Of a stretch of DNA of 64,000 bases, positions 52,787 to 64,000 are shown piece after piece. The DNA comes from Coturnix japonica (lineage: Eukaryota; Chordata; Aves; Galliformes; Phasianidae): NCBI RefSeq assembly GCF_001577835.2, contig NC_029542.1, forward strand, positions 4,261,060-4,325,059, in the 5' to 3' direction. The number at the start of each line of letters is the position of its first letter. The stretch's first letter is position 1. The notes beneath the pieces are model-generated. The model saw only the letters and a list, made by a program, of their open reading frames with translations, was not told where the DNA came from and searched no databases. The translations under genes were made by a program, and so were the position numbers.

Positions 52787-55700
52787 ATGGCCGCGGGCAG
52801 CGCCGCGCTCCTGCTGAGCCTCCTGGGGGCACTGGGGCTGAGCGACCCCGGCCCGCTGGAGGACGTGGTGATAGAGCGCTACTACATCCCCAAGGTCTGC
52901 CTGCGGGAGGCCCAGATGGGGGACTTCGTCCGCTACCACTACAATGGGACCTTTAAAGATGGCAAAAAGTTTGACTCCAGGTACAGCCCTCGGCCCGCTC
53001 CCGGTGCCCCCTTCCCCCCAACTCCGCATGGACACCCCCGCCCCCCCCACGGCCCCCACCGGCGGCGCTGCCCCCCGCTCCCCATCCCCGTCTGCGCGTG
53101 CGCGGCCCCGCAGCGATGCGGGAGAACCGATCCGGGGGGAAGCGGTGGGGGTGGGGGGGGAGGGGGGTCGCTGAGCCGCGCTGTGCTCGGGACGTGTCCG
53201 TGCGGGAGGAATGCGGGCAGCGGCGCTGAGACGTGGCAGCAGCAGCCGCTCCGAGGCTGTTCTCGGCCTTGCGCTGCGCCCCGGGGGTCTGTGGGGCTGT
53301 GCCCCATTGGCAGCGATGTCAGCGGTGGGGGCAGCGGTGGGGGCCCGGCAAAGCACGAGAACAAAAACTTCCCGGCGGGCGTTCTCCAGCCCCTGAAAAG
53401 CCAAAGGGATCCCCCAAGGGCTCCAGTGCAATTTTTATCACAAAAAATGGATGGGAGAGAAAGCAAAGGGACCTCGAGCTGCCTCTGCTGCTGCTGTGAG
53501 CCCCAGAGCGATGGGAGCTGCTAAAATATTGCTGCTGAAATAACTCTTTGTCCCGAGGATGGCAGCACGCTGCCAGGAGAAGCATCCACTTCACCTTACA
53601 GGGGACGAAGGATTTCCATTTACCCAAAATGGCCCCAGTTGCTTCTTAGAGCCTGTAGTCTAAAAACGTAGAAATAAAGACAAATGTGCAGCCTGCAAAT
53701 GAAGCCCGGGCTGCCTCCTTTCCTCCTCCCTGCAGATGTGGCCATTTGGAATCGTCAGGAGGCGGCAGGAAGCCCTGCGTGCCACGCTGCTGTGCCAGAT
53801 GTGGGGAGCAGCTGGAAGCAGCCCCCGGCCCCTCCACCCCCATGTGCCCACAGCCCGGGGTGTCTCCCCCAGGCAGCGCAGCTTCAGCCCCATGAACGGG
53901 GGCTGCTCAAGAACCGGGGGTATCTGCAGCCCCGCTCTGCCTCGCGGTGCTGACGGCTCCGTCCTTTTACAGCTACGACCGAGGAGCCACGGTGGCTGGA
54001 GTGGTGGGCGTGGGGCGGCTGATCACCGGCATGGACCGCGGGCTGCAGGGCATGTGCGTTAATGAGCGGCGGCACCTCATCGTGCCACCCCACCTGGGCT
54101 ACGGCAGCATCGGCGTGGGTAAGGGCTGCGGGGCTGGGGGTCCTCAACCCACGCGGTGGTGGGGAAGGGCGACTCATTGCCCCTTTCAGCAGTGCCGAAT
54201 GTGCTGCAGAGCTTTGTGTTATTAGCACTGGTCGCCCCTCACCCTGCTCTCACCTGATGTGCTCTGTCCTCACCGCCACCACTGCAGCGGGGCTGATTCC
54301 CCCTGACGCCACCTTGTACTTCGACGTGGTGATGTTGGACATCTGGAACAAGGATGACAAGCTGCAGATCACCACCCTGGCCAAACCTGAGCACTGCAAC
54401 CGCACGGTGGAGAACTCAGACTTTGTGCGGTATCACTACAATGGCACCCTGCTGGATGGGACCCCCTTCGACTCCAGGTATGGGGACACCACTCACCACA
54501 GCGGGTGATGGGGAGGTGGGGACCAGGGGGTGGCTTTGGGAGCCCACTGCCGGGCTGGGTTGCCTGACACGGTCCCAGAGCTGTTCTCCTCATTCCTCCA
54601 CATCAGCTACAGCAAAGACAGCACCTACGATACGTATGTGGGCACTGGGTGGCTGATCAAGGGCATGGACCAGGGGCTGCTGGGCATGTGCGCTGGGGAG
54701 AAGAGGAACATCATCATCCCACCATTCCTGGCCTATGGGGAGAAAGGCTACGGTGAGCTGGGCATCACCCACTGCCCCTGCCCGGGAAGTGAGACCCCCA
54801 TGTGGGCTGACCCATCCCCTCCACAGGGACCGTGATCCCACCGCAGGCCTCGCTGGTGTTCAGTGTGCTGCTGGTGGACTTCCACAACCCCAAGGACGGC
54901 GTCTCCCTGGAGCACCTGGAGGTGCCATCGTCCTGCAGGCGCAGAGCTGTGACCGGGGACTTTGTGCGCTACCATTACAATGGCACATTGATGGATGGGA
55001 CGCTCTTTGACTCCAGGTGTGTGTGTGGGGGATGCTCACACTCACCCCAAGGCCAGCAGTGGCTGCAGGGAGAGGCTGGGGTATCCAGGGGTCCTGGGAG
55101 CAGAGCAATAAGAAGCATGAAATGGGCCAAAAAGGACTTTACCTGCCTGCTGCATCCCTGTAGGAGGTTTGGTGCAGTGGGGGACGAGCGTGTGGAAAGT
55201 TCTGTTGTTTGTCTCTTGCTGCAGCTACTCCCGTAACCAAACCTACAACACCTACATTGGGAAGGGCTACATCATCCCTGGCATGGACCAGGGCCTGCAA
55301 GGCGTCTGCATCGGCGAGCGCAGGCGGGTGGTGGTCCCCCCACACTTGGCCTATGGCGAGAACGGAGTGGGTAAGGGGCTGCAGGGGATGGGCACTGCTG
55401 GGGGCTCTGATGGGGAGCCCTGCAGGCAGGGCTGCAATGGGGCAGAAAGGTTGGGTGCAGCAGGGGATGGGTGCTGTGAGCTGCGGCAGCAGCAAGAAGG
55501 GCTTTACCAGCTCTGTGCCTCCTGCTCAGCTCTTCCTGCTCCTCCTCCAGGGAACAAAATTCCTGGCTCCGCTGTTCTCATCTTCGACGTCCACATCATC
55601 GACTTCCACAACCCGGCCGACCCGGTGGAGATTGAGACCGTGCACCGTCCCGAAGGCTGCAACGTCACCGCGCGCGACAGGGACTTCATCCGCTACCACT

Positions 55701-56702
55701 ACAACTGCTCCCTGCTGGACGGCACGCGGCTCTTCTCCTCGTGCGTGGGTCGGCTGCGTTGGGGTGGGGGCTGTGGGGTCTGTGGGCAGCGCGGGGTGGA
55801 GCTGTGGGGCGCAGCCTGACGGGACCACGGAGTTTTCTCTTTGTGCACCCACAGCCACGACTACGAGAAGCCCCAGGAGGTGACCCTGGGGGCCAACAAG
55901 GTGATCGAGGGCCTCAACAGTGGCCTCCTGGGCATGTGTGTGGGGGAGAGGAGGGTGCTCATCGTCCCCCCGCACCTGGGCCATGGAGAGAATGGAGGTA
56001 GGGATGGCACAGCGGTGCCCACAGCGCTGGGGGATTTCTGGAACCCTGTGGGGCTCCTTCATGTTGCTGGGGAAGCTCCCACTGCTGCACAGAGACTTTC
56101 TGAGCCCCCCAGCAGCTCTCATTGCTTTTCAGCCCGGGGAGTGCCCGGCAGCGCAGTGCTGCGCTTCGAGGTGGAGCTGATCTCCCTGGAGGAGGGCGTT
56201 CCTGAAGGATACCTCTTCATTTGGCACGGGGACCCTCCTGAGAACCTCTTTGAGCAGATGGACCTCAACAAGGATGGGCAGATCCCCGCTGATGAGGTGC
56301 TCACAGCGCAGGCTTAAGGGCTGGGGGGGACATGGAGGGCAAAGGGACCCACCCAGGGAGCAGCACCCAAAGGACGCTGCTGGTCCTGGTGCTGGGGAAG
56401 GGCTGGGACCAGGCAGGAGGGATGTTCTGATACAGAACTCATGGCTGGGAACAATGGGGCTACCCTCACTGTGTGTGCAGTGCTGTGTCCCATCCCATCC
56501 TCTGTCCCCATTGCAGTTCTCCACCTTCATCAAGACCCAGGTTGCAGAGGGGAAGGGACGCCTCATGCCCAGCTCCGACCCCGAGAAAGTCATCGCCGAC
56601 ATGTTTGGGAACCAGGACCGCAACCAGGACGGGCGCATCACGGCCGAGGAGCTGAAGCTGAAGTCGGATGAGGACCGAGAGAAGGTCCACGAGGAGCTGT
56701 GA
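52787..56702 (+). CDS. FKBP10: peptidyl-prolyl isomerase FKBP10 (FKBP65)
   Basis: ER immunophilin that helps procollagen folding and lysyl hydroxylase 2 function. Exons: 52787-52980, 53973-54118, 54288-54477, 54607-54752, 54827-55016, 55225-55370, 55551-55740, 55855-55997, 56133-56296, 56517-56702, giving 564 residues (human 582). There is a signal peptide ([19 protein letters not shown]) and four FKBP domains, each encoded by two exons (190+146 bases in domains 2-3). Each domain has [11 protein letters not shown]-type, GMDxGL.GMC and PPxLxYG motifs. Two EF-hands follow ([12 protein letters not shown] and [12 protein letters not shown]), then the C-terminal ER-retention signal HEEL. Domain 4 has HYNCS where the others have HYNGT, and a histidine (LGHGENG) where the others have YG. 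Most domains keep an NGT glycosylation sequon. Reading through the last intron would give a short C-terminus (ADEVLTAQA) without EF-hand 2 and HEEL. Identification is secure. Confidence 0.98.
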
Positions 56703-57507
56703 GGAGCAGCCGTGGCTGGGACGGCTCCTGCCATTTTCTGATTGTTTTTTTCCTGACGTTCCTCACGGCAGAACATCACAGTCTGCACTTCATGCAGGGA
56801 GGTGGGAAGCAGCCCCGGCTGTGGGGGCTGCAGTGGGTCAGGTCAGCGCATCCCCCCCCATCTCTGCACTGCACCCATTGATCTCAGCACAGCCAGCACG
56901 GCCCCCCAGGGCCTTCCCTGCCCTCCCACCTCCCCATGTCCTGAGCTCAGCCCCGAGCCCAGCTCTGACCTCTCTGCTCCTTCATCCTCAGCCAGTGACT
57001 GCACAGCCTGCCGGCCCCACGCAGGGACAGGGCAGCTCCCCCCGCGTCTTTTGCAGTATTACTGTAGTTTAGGGATTTTTTGTTTGTCCTGGGTTAGTTT
57101 TAAATACATGCTCCTTTAAAGGAGAAACAGAGCTGCCATCCCTGCTGCAGTTCCCAGGAGCTGGAGGTGGCTCAGGGCCCCAGCACAGCACTGCTGCCCC
57201 CTCCACCTGCTGCAGAGCTGGGAGCAGAGCTGGCTGCCTGCCTCGGGGAGCAGCAGGACAACCCTCCTCATCCTCCTCACTGCAACAGCTGCCAGGGGGC
57301 GCAAGAAATCAGCCCTGGTTGGTTCTGATGCCAAAATGCAGCCCATTAACTCGGTGCTCTCAGGTTCGTGCCCAGCACATCCCCACCACCTTCCCAGCAG
57401 CTCTGGAAGCTTTTGCACAGTTTGACCTTGCAAAGAGAAAAAACACAGGAGCAAAAATGTGCAAAGGACCAGAGCAAACCCTCAAACAACGACTTCTAAG
57501 TGGCACC

Positions 57508-57514
57508 AAATAAA
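57508..57514 (+). other. FKBP10 polyadenylation signal (probable)
   Basis: AATAAA(T) about 800 bases after the stop, leaving roughly 145 bases to the converging NT5C3B 3' end. A weaker variant (AATACA) near 57102 could serve a shorter transcript. Confidence 0.55.
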
Positions 57515-57692
57515 TAATTCCAAGTGGTTTCCAAGATGTTTCCCTTTGTGTCAGTTACTTTGCAATGGAACATTTGTTCCTGTTTGTCCCGGTGGCGCAA
57601 GGAAGGAGAACTCACCTGGGTGTGCGGAGCAGAGCAGGACTTCAGACCTGTAGTGGGCAGGAGAGAAAGGAGCAGCAGACTCAGTCAATGAA

Positions 57693-57698
57693 TTTATT
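57693..57698 (-). other. NT5C3B polyadenylation signal
   Basis: AATAAA on the minus strand, about 625 bases beyond the NT5C3B stop at 58323-58325. The interval is the 3' UTR. Confidence 0.65.
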
Positions 57699-58322
57699 CC
57701 AACAAAGCGGAGGAGATCCGCACTGCCCACTGTGACATTGAGCAGCCCATGGTGTGGAAGATGGTGAGTGAGCTGCGGGGTGAGGGCTGGGGCTGGAGCC
57801 CATGGAAACCCAGAGCAGCCACAGCATCCCCAGCACCCACCTCCTGCGGCCATGGGACCACCCAGCCCTGCTCTCCCCACAGCCGGGGCTCAGCCTGAGC
57901 ATTTCGGGGCCACAGAAAACAGGATAACAGCAGCAGTGCTTGTTTCCTCAGATCAGAATGCACTAAAACTGAACAGCTTCAGTTCAAGCCACAGCAAATG
58001 GCCCCTGATTCTGCGCTCAGCTGCTGGAGAGAAGCACAGAACTGCCTCTCCCAGAACATGAATGTTTGCTGTGGCCCCGATGCTGCTGGAGGCTGAGTGG
58101 GACGCAGGGTGCAGGGCGGGCTCCTTGCTTCGCTCCAGATCAGCTCTGAACTGACCAGAAGAGCCGTGAGGTTTGGGATGCAACACAACAGCTGGGGCAG
58201 AGGGACCACCCCGGCTCGGGGATGGATTCAGGCAGGTACCAGCACACCCGTCCAGCTTTGCTCAGGGTGCTCATCATCCCAGCGCGTGGCTGACGGGCCG
58301 GGTCGGGGCGCTGCTGCCCGGC

Positions 58323-61300
58323 TCATGTCTCCATGAGGATGTAGCGCAGAATCCCATTGACCACGTCCAACGTCTCATCGCTCTCCAGCACAATGTCGTA
58401 GGCATCCAGGTACTTCCCCCGCCGCTCCTCCACCTGCAGCAAGGAGGGGAGAGCAGAGAACTGTGAACAGCTGAGAACGAAGGTGCCATACCCACAACCT
58501 TGCACCTCTTGATGCTACAGAGAAGAGGGGACAAAACCAGTTGACTGTGCCCAAAGTGCACCAGGAGCTCCAAGGGCCCTTATGCAAACCTAGAGCCCAA
58601 CAGTGGGCACTCAGCCTGGGAAGGGCTGGAAGGAGCAGGACGGCTGCTCCCCACACACCTTGTCGTTGAGGAAGCCAATCTTGAGGATGTTCTCCACACT
58701 GGGAACGCCATCTGCCATCGTCAGGTCGCCCATGGAGTCCCCCAGAAGGATGATGCTGGTCCGTGTGCTCAGCTGCTGGAAGTAGGCGGTGCCCTGCAGC
58801 ACGCTGTTGTTCTTGTTGTAGGTGTGGATGAGGGGACTTTTGAAGCACTTGAGGACTCCCTGTGCAAATGGAACAAGTGAGCTGATCCCTAAAGCCATCC
58901 CTGCACTGTGCTGCAGCCTCAGCACACTGAGCACCCCCTGGGAGCCCCAGTATGCACAGAGGCAGTGCCCAGCGGTCTCCTTTTGCAGGACAAGCCCACA
59001 GAACAGCACCAAAGGACCTGGGAGATCTCTGACCAGGCTCTGTGCCACCCTGGAGCTGTTCAAAGGCCACGGGAAGCCAAAGTCCAAGGAGCCCCAGGGC
59101 ACAGCATGGCCCCTGCAGAAGGCAGGAGTCCCTGAGCACTGACTGCCCCAGCACAGCCCTGTGGGAACAGAGGGCTTCATTGTGCACACTGTGCCATTTG
59201 CTAATGAGAACTGGGACCTTTCATGCTTTTGTTAACTCCATCCTGACCACACATCTGGGCTGGGTGAGGACCAGCATCAACCCAGAGCACACTCTACAGG
59301 CAGAGCCCACTTCTGGCTTCCAAGAGTCAGTCTGAGGGGTGAGGAGCCCGCAGGATGGTGAGCAGCTGCTGCTCTGCCTGCAGGACCCTCCCAGGGCCAA
59401 CACTGTGCCCTCCCCAAAGCCCAGCACTGTAATGGCACTGCAGCCCTCAGCACCAACACAACCACCCTCCCCCTCTCTGCACACTCACACTGTCATCGAA
59501 GTCCATGTAGTTGGACACCACGTTGACGTTGGGGTAGAAGACGTTGGCCTGACGGATAATCTCCTCAAGGACGTCACCAACACCAGCAGAGAAGATGAAC
59601 ATGGGCACATTGTATTTATGCAGCTGATCAAACAACTCATTGAATCCATCCCTAGGACATAAGCATCCATGGCAGTGTCACGTTCCCCTCTCCCAGCTCA
59701 GCATCCCCCTGACTGCCTGCAGGCCCTGGAGATGTGGGCAGCAATGGGGCAATGGGAGGGGAAGGGCCCCGGGTACCTCAGCATCACATCCGACTCCCTG
59801 ACGATCTGGGCAATATCTCCCTTCTGGATCTTCTGCTGTGTCAGCAGCTCGTGGGCCCGGGTCCACCTAGAGAAGGGCAGCGAGGTGAGCATCACATCCA
59901 GGCTGTCAGACAAACAACAGCCAGACACTTCCTGGTACTGCTGCCAACCTAAAGGAAGGTGAAACCTTCACACTGCACTCACCACTCCACCATCAGGGGA
60001 CGCTTCTCTTCCAGGCTGCGGTTGGGATCGATTTCGATGGGGTAGTAGTGCTGCAGCAGATCTTTTAACTGGGACATTATAAGTGAGAAAGAAGAACTCA
60101 GAACATGGAGCTTAAACAGCAGAACCAGCACTTCTGGATTCCCCAAAGCATCGCAGTCACACACAGACACACAGCTTCACCGCGCAGCCGTGCTGAGCCA
60201 ACCCGGGCATCTCTGAGCCACGTGTGACAGCTTGGCTGGGTCTCATCTGGGCACACAAACCTCCTTCCTGCTCTTATCAGCACACAAATGCTGCTAACCA
60301 TGCAAATTACTTTTCTCTTTTTAACTTTCCCATTGGCTGAAATGCAGCCGGGGACCTCGCTCTGCTCTCAGCCCTGACAGCCCCGTGCAGCTTTTGCCCT
60401 CTGACGTGCACTGAACAGCCCCATGGTGATGGCTGACAGCAGCTGAGCTTCAGGAAGCAACACCCACCTTCTTCTTGCCGTCCTCGCTAATAACACGGCT
60501 GTTGTCCAGGATATCTGCAAAGACAACAAAACAGTGTTACAGCCCAGACAGTGTTACAGCCCAGACAGAAGGGCTGCGAGCTTCAGGGTGCTGCCATGAG
60601 ACAGACAAGGAAAATCCAAGAGTCCTGGTGGCAAAGCTGGAGCAGAAAGACCAGGAGCTGCCTCCTGCCATTGGCTTCTGGCTGCTGGGAGAAGGGCTGT
60701 GGCACAGAACAGACACAGAAAGCAGAAGGGCCACAAGGTAATAGTGGGGCTTGAACTCACTGTGCGACGTGGGGCAGCGCCGACCATTGCAGCCAAACCT
60801 GCTCAGCGTCATGTCGAAGTCAGAGATGACCTGAAGGGTGAGAGAAAGGCACAGTGCTGTGACCCAACGCCCTGCTGGGTGCAGGTACAACCCACACACA
60901 CCGCAGGGCTGCACTGACAGCGGGGCACAGCACACCCAGCCACAACCGGGCACCCACCCCAGCAGCCTTATCAGCACCATAAGGCCTATCCCTCCGGCTC
61001 ACTGCTGTGCATGCAGGGCCACGTTTGAGCTCTGGCTAATGTTTATAGCTTGCATAAGAGGGAAGCAGGCGGCCAGCACAGCACAGCACAGCACAGCACA
61101 GCACAGCACAGCTCAGCTCAGCTCAGCACAGCACAGCACAGCTCAGCTCAGCTCAGCACAGCACAGCACAGCTCAGCTCAGCACAGCACAGCACAGCTCA
61201 GCTCAGCACAGCACAGCACAGCACAGCTCAGCTCAGCACAGCTCAGCACAGCAGCAGCCGGGCCGTACCTGCAGTTTGCTGCTGCCCTGCTCCTTGATGG

Positions 61301-61371
61301 CGCTGATGACCCCCATGACACGCTCCGGCTGCTGGATGCGGACCGTGGTTTTCTGCAGCTCCGGCACCTGC

Positions 61372-61405
<34 letters not shown>

Positions 61406-61469
61406 CGCAGCTTCGGACCCCGCAGCTCCGCCGCGTTCCCCTCCCGCAGCGCAGCGCCCCGCTCACCAT
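58323..61469 (-). CDS. NT5C3B: cytosolic 5'-nucleotidase IIIB (7-methylguanosine phosphate-specific)
   Basis: HAD-superfamily cytosolic nucleotidase that dephosphorylates m7GMP and other pyrimidine or purine monophosphates, clearing cap-degradation products. Exons in order: 61467-61469, 61269-61367, 60761-60830, 60468-60514, 59983-60068, 59777-59866, 59489-59651, 58659-58859, 58323-58433. Phases close, for 289 residues. HAD motif I is SDFDMTLS (nucleophile Asp38, acid/base Asp40). Motif II is in FSAGVGDVLEE, and motif III/IV ends in GDSMGDLTMADG (residues 226-237). The first coding exon contributes only the ATG (ATG|GTGAGC), joined to GTG CCG GAG (MVPELQKTTV). The paralogue NT5C3A is the alternative; position between FKBP10 and KLHL10 supports NT5C3B. 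Intron 2 holds a pentanucleotide array whose edge is 13 bases from the exon 2 donor. Confidence 0.95.
61074..61256 (-). repeat. pentanucleotide array CAGCA/CAGCT in NT5C3B intron 2
   Basis: About 36 tandem 5-base units in blocks of CAGCA and CAGCT, giving a patchy higher-order pattern. It ends about 13 bases from the exon 2 donor at 61269/61268, so on the transcript it directly follows the 5' splice site. It resembles the array near the HAP1 internal promoter. Confidence 0.9.
61374..61403 (+). repeat. (CA)n microsatellite in NT5C3B intron 1
   Basis: About 15 CA units immediately upstream (in the transcript sense) of the exon 2 acceptor, where the sense strand reads (TG)n and then CGCAG. TG repeats next to 3' splice sites can bind splicing regulators such as TDP-43 or CELF proteins. 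Confidence 0.9.
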
Positions 61470-62282
61470 TTCGCCGTGCCGTGCCGTGCTATACCGTGCA
61501 ATACCGCTCCGTTCCGTTCCGTTCCGTTCCGTTCCGTGCCGGTGCCGCGCAGCCTCGGGGCGGATCAACGCGGTGCTGCCCGTGTCTGTTCGGTCCCCGC
61601 GTTCCGGGGCGGGTCCCGCGGTTGCGTTTCTTCCGCCGGCCGCTCTGGAGCCGGAAAGCGAAATTGAAAGATAAGGAAAAGAAAAAGCACAACGACGCGG
61701 CGAGAGCTGTTCGGAGCCGCCCCAAATAGCCCCAAAACAAACAGCCCCAAAACAAACAAAGCACCAACCGGCAGCACCGCAGCCCCCGGCCGGCAATGCC
61801 CGCTGCGCTCACGGGCACCGCCGCGTGGAGGCACGAGCGGCCCCGATGGCTCCGGAAGATGCCGAACCGCTCCGAACGGTACCGAGACGCTCCGAACGGT
61901 ACCGAGACGCTCCGAAGGGCCCCGAAAGGTTCCGAAGTCTCCCGTCCCGCGCCGCCTCCCCGTTGCGTGGCCGCGATGTTCCGTCGTCCCGCGTCCCGGT
62001 CCGTGTCGGGGCTGGGCCAGCACCGCACCGCGATTAATGGCAGCCGCCTGCAGGGCCCTGGAGCTGAGCGTTACTGGAAGGTGCCCAGACCAAAAGCACA
62101 GCGCGGTTCATCGCGGTGCGGGGTGGGGGGGTCCATGAAGAGCCCGGAGCACGCCCAGCTCCTGCAGTGTGACCTCACTGGGGGCCGATTCCAGAGCCCC
62201 CTCGGGGGGTTCCGTACAAGATGTAGGTGGACGAGACGAAAGCGGCCCCCGCGCAGCTCCTCCCGCCGGCCCGGGCTCCGAC
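61470..62282. promoter_or_regulatory. NT5C3B-KLHL10 divergent promoter interval
   Basis: 813 CpG-rich bases between two divergent start codons. It holds a (TTCCG)n array at 61506-61538, an A-rich stretch near 61670-61760, and a 20-base direct duplication at 61870-61909. No TATA box is clear. NT5C3B is a broadly expressed type of gene while KLHL10 is testis-specific in mammals, so the two sides may be regulated separately. Confidence 0.5.
61506..61538 (+). repeat. (TTCCG)n repeat in NT5C3B promoter
   Basis: Six or so tandem TTCCG units directly upstream of the NT5C3B start codon. It is the same unit as the array upstream of EIF1. Confidence 0.8.
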
Positions 62283-63993
62283 ATGGACGGCAGCGGGGGG
62301 CACGGCGGCTCCTCCGCCTCATTGATGGAGAGGAAGATGAGCGCCATGGCCTGCGAGGTGTTCAACGAGCTCCGCCTGGAGGGGAAGCTCTGCGATGTGA
62401 TCATCGACGTGAACGGCTGTCAGTTCAACGCGCACAAGAACATCCTCTGCAGCTGCAGTCATTACTTCAGGTCGGTGCTTGGGATGCTCTGTAGTGGGAA
62501 CGGGGACAAGCAACATTTCCTGGTCATCCCATGGTGCCTTCGGTGCTGCAGCCCCAACCTGGTGCAGGGAGGAGGGTGAATGGCACAGCGGGGTGGGGAG
62601 TCACACAGAAAAGCCATCTCTTCCTCCTGCATTGCTTTGCCTTCTTTCTTCTTGTTCCTTCTTTGGCAGGGCTCTGTTTACCAGTGGCTGGAACAACACG
62701 GAGAAGGTGGTGTACAAAATCCCCGGCATTTCCCCCGAGATGATGAAGCTCGTTATTGAGTACGCCTACACCAGGACAGTAGCCATCACTGCTGAAAATG
62801 TCGAAAGCTTGCTGGGCACAGCGGATCAGTTCAACATCATGGGCATCATCAGGCTGTGCTGTGAGTTCCTGGAATCTCAGCTGTGCCTGGAAAACTGCAT
62901 CGGCATCTGCCGGCTCACAAACTATTACCACTGCCCCAGCCTGCGGCAAACAGCCTACATGTTCATCCTGCACAACTTCGAGGAGCTGATCAAGGTGTCC
63001 ACGGAGTTCCTAGACCTCTCCATCCACGAGCTGACGGACATCATTGAGAAGGATGAACTCAACGTGAAGCAGGAGGAAGTGGTATTCGATGCCATCCTGA
63101 AATGGATCACCCACGACCCCTGGCAAAGGAAGCAGCACATCCCCATCCTGCTCAGCAAGGTGGGTCGGGTTGGCTCCAGCTCTGCACAGCTCTGCCATAG
63201 CCCCATCCTTAACACCGCCGCCTCGTGGCACTGCTCACAGCCTGCCCGTGCTGCTACGTAATAAAGCCGTATTCTCATAAGCCTCAGCTCAAAATGCAAA
63301 CCATCCAGTGTCAGACCCATCCACTAAAGATAACAGAATACAAAGCATCAGCAATAACCCCCTTTTCCATTTCAGGTCCGGCTGGCACTGATGGAGGCGG
63401 ACCACTTCATGAACAAAGTCAAAACACACGACTACGTGAAGGACAACAACGAGTGCAAACCCATCATCATCAGCACGCTGACAGCCATGTACAACCTCAA
63501 CACCAACAACCCTCTGCTCCCTGACCGTATCAATCCCCTGGCCCGGCCCCGCCTGCCCTACTCCATCCTGTTTGCTATCGGGGGCTGGAGTGGAGGCAGC
63601 CCCACCAACGCCATCGAGACGTACGATGCCCGCGCAGACAAGTGGGTGAACGTGACGTGCCACGAGGAGAGCCCCCGCGCCTACCACGGCACCGCCTTCC
63701 TCAAGGGCTTCGTCTACGTTATCGGAGGCTTCGACAGCGTGGATTACTTCAACAGCGTCAAGAAGTTCGACCCGGTGAGGAAGACATGGCACCAGGCGGC
63801 TCCCATGCACTCACGGCGCTGCTACGTCAGCGTCGCTGTCCTCAACGACTTCATCTACGCCATGGGGGGGTTTGACGGCTACACGCGGCTCAACACGGCG
63901 GAGCGGTACGAGCCAGAGACAAACCAGTGGACACTGATCGCTCCCATGCACGAGCAGAGGAGCGATGCTGGTGCGACCACGCTGTATGACAAG
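62283..63993 (+). CDS. KLHL10: kelch-like protein 10 (5' part, continues beyond window)
   Basis: BTB-BACK-Kelch substrate adaptor for cullin-3 ubiquitin ligase; in mammals it acts in spermatids and is needed for male fertility. Visible exons: 62283-62470, 62670-63159, 63376-63993, with the next donor (GACAAG|GTAAAAG) seven bases before the window end. 432 codons are present of about 608. The N-terminus MDGSGGHGGSSASLMERKMS is longer and more Gly-rich than I recall for the mammalian protein; the internal Met of MERKMSAMACEVFNELR could be used instead. BTB runs from about residue 20 to 130 (LCDVIIDVNG, YFRALFTSGWNN), then BACK (LCLENCIGICRLTNYY, IIEKDELNVKQEE). Kelch repeats follow with FAIGGWSGGSPTNAIETYD, VIGGFDSVDYFNSVKKFDP and AMGGFDGYTRLNTAERYEP. 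KLHL10 rather than the next gene KLHL11 is clear from sequence. Confidence 0.97.
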
Positions 63994-64000
63994 GTAAAAG

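Noticed and set aside
56297-56317. authentic alternative FKBP10 C-terminus by retention of the last intron
   Set aside because: It would remove the second EF-hand and the HEEL signal, and the downstream exon is perfectly conserved in frame. It is mentioned only as a possible by-product.

Overview
The window is nuclear DNA from a bird. Its genes are split by short GT-AG introns, it is GC-rich with many CpG-dense promoters, it carries CR1-like LINE fragments, and it encodes an avian-type gastrin ending in YPDWMDF. Gene order is type I keratins - EIF1 - GAST - HAP1 - JUP - P3H4 - FKBP10 - NT5C3B - KLHL10. This is the order known from human 17q21 and, from memory, chicken chromosome 27. The gastrin differs at a few residues from the chicken peptide as I recall it, so another galliform or related bird is more likely than chicken itself.

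Layout. 1-8.36 kb: two tandem minus-strand type I keratin genes, the first running off the left edge. 8.4-18.4 kb: about 10 kb without a recognisable gene, holding CR1 scraps and an orphan CpG-rich block at 12.36-13.7 kb. 18.5-20.8 kb: EIF1 (+). 22.3-23.0 kb: GAST (+), tail to tail with HAP1 (-, 23.06-31.2 kb), which has two first exons. 33.27-39.6 kb: the JUP coding region (-), with a probable 5' noncoding exon near 47.2 kb across a 7.6 kb intron. 48.1-51.9 kb: P3H4 (-), head to head with FKBP10 (+, 52.8-57.5 kb). 57.7-61.5 kb: NT5C3B (-), tail to tail with FKBP10 and head to head with KLHL10 (+, from 62.28 kb, cut by the right edge).

Functions. The keratins and JUP (plakoglobin) are epithelial cytoskeleton and junction proteins. 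P3H4 and FKBP10 both act on collagen lysine modification in the ER and diverge from one 850 bp interval. EIF1 (start-codon selection), NT5C3B (nucleotide turnover), HAP1 (dynein/kinesin adaptor), GAST (gut hormone) and KLHL10 (CUL3 adaptor in spermatids) are unrelated neighbours. I assembled exons by hand from splice sites. Phases close across all junctions for EIF1, GAST, HAP1, JUP, P3H4, FKBP10, NT5C3B and the visible part of KLHL10. The exceptions are keratin exons with clustered one- or two-base indels.

I found no novel gene system, CRISPR array, operon, viral fossil, tRNA or rRNA. The most interesting items are the localised indel clusters in the keratins, a 70-base C homopolymer in a HAP1 intron, HAP1's second promoter and retained TRAK-like C-terminal half, four AP-1 sites in JUP intron 1, a phased GATA-motif array upstream of EIF1, and several tandem arrays next to promoters or splice sites.
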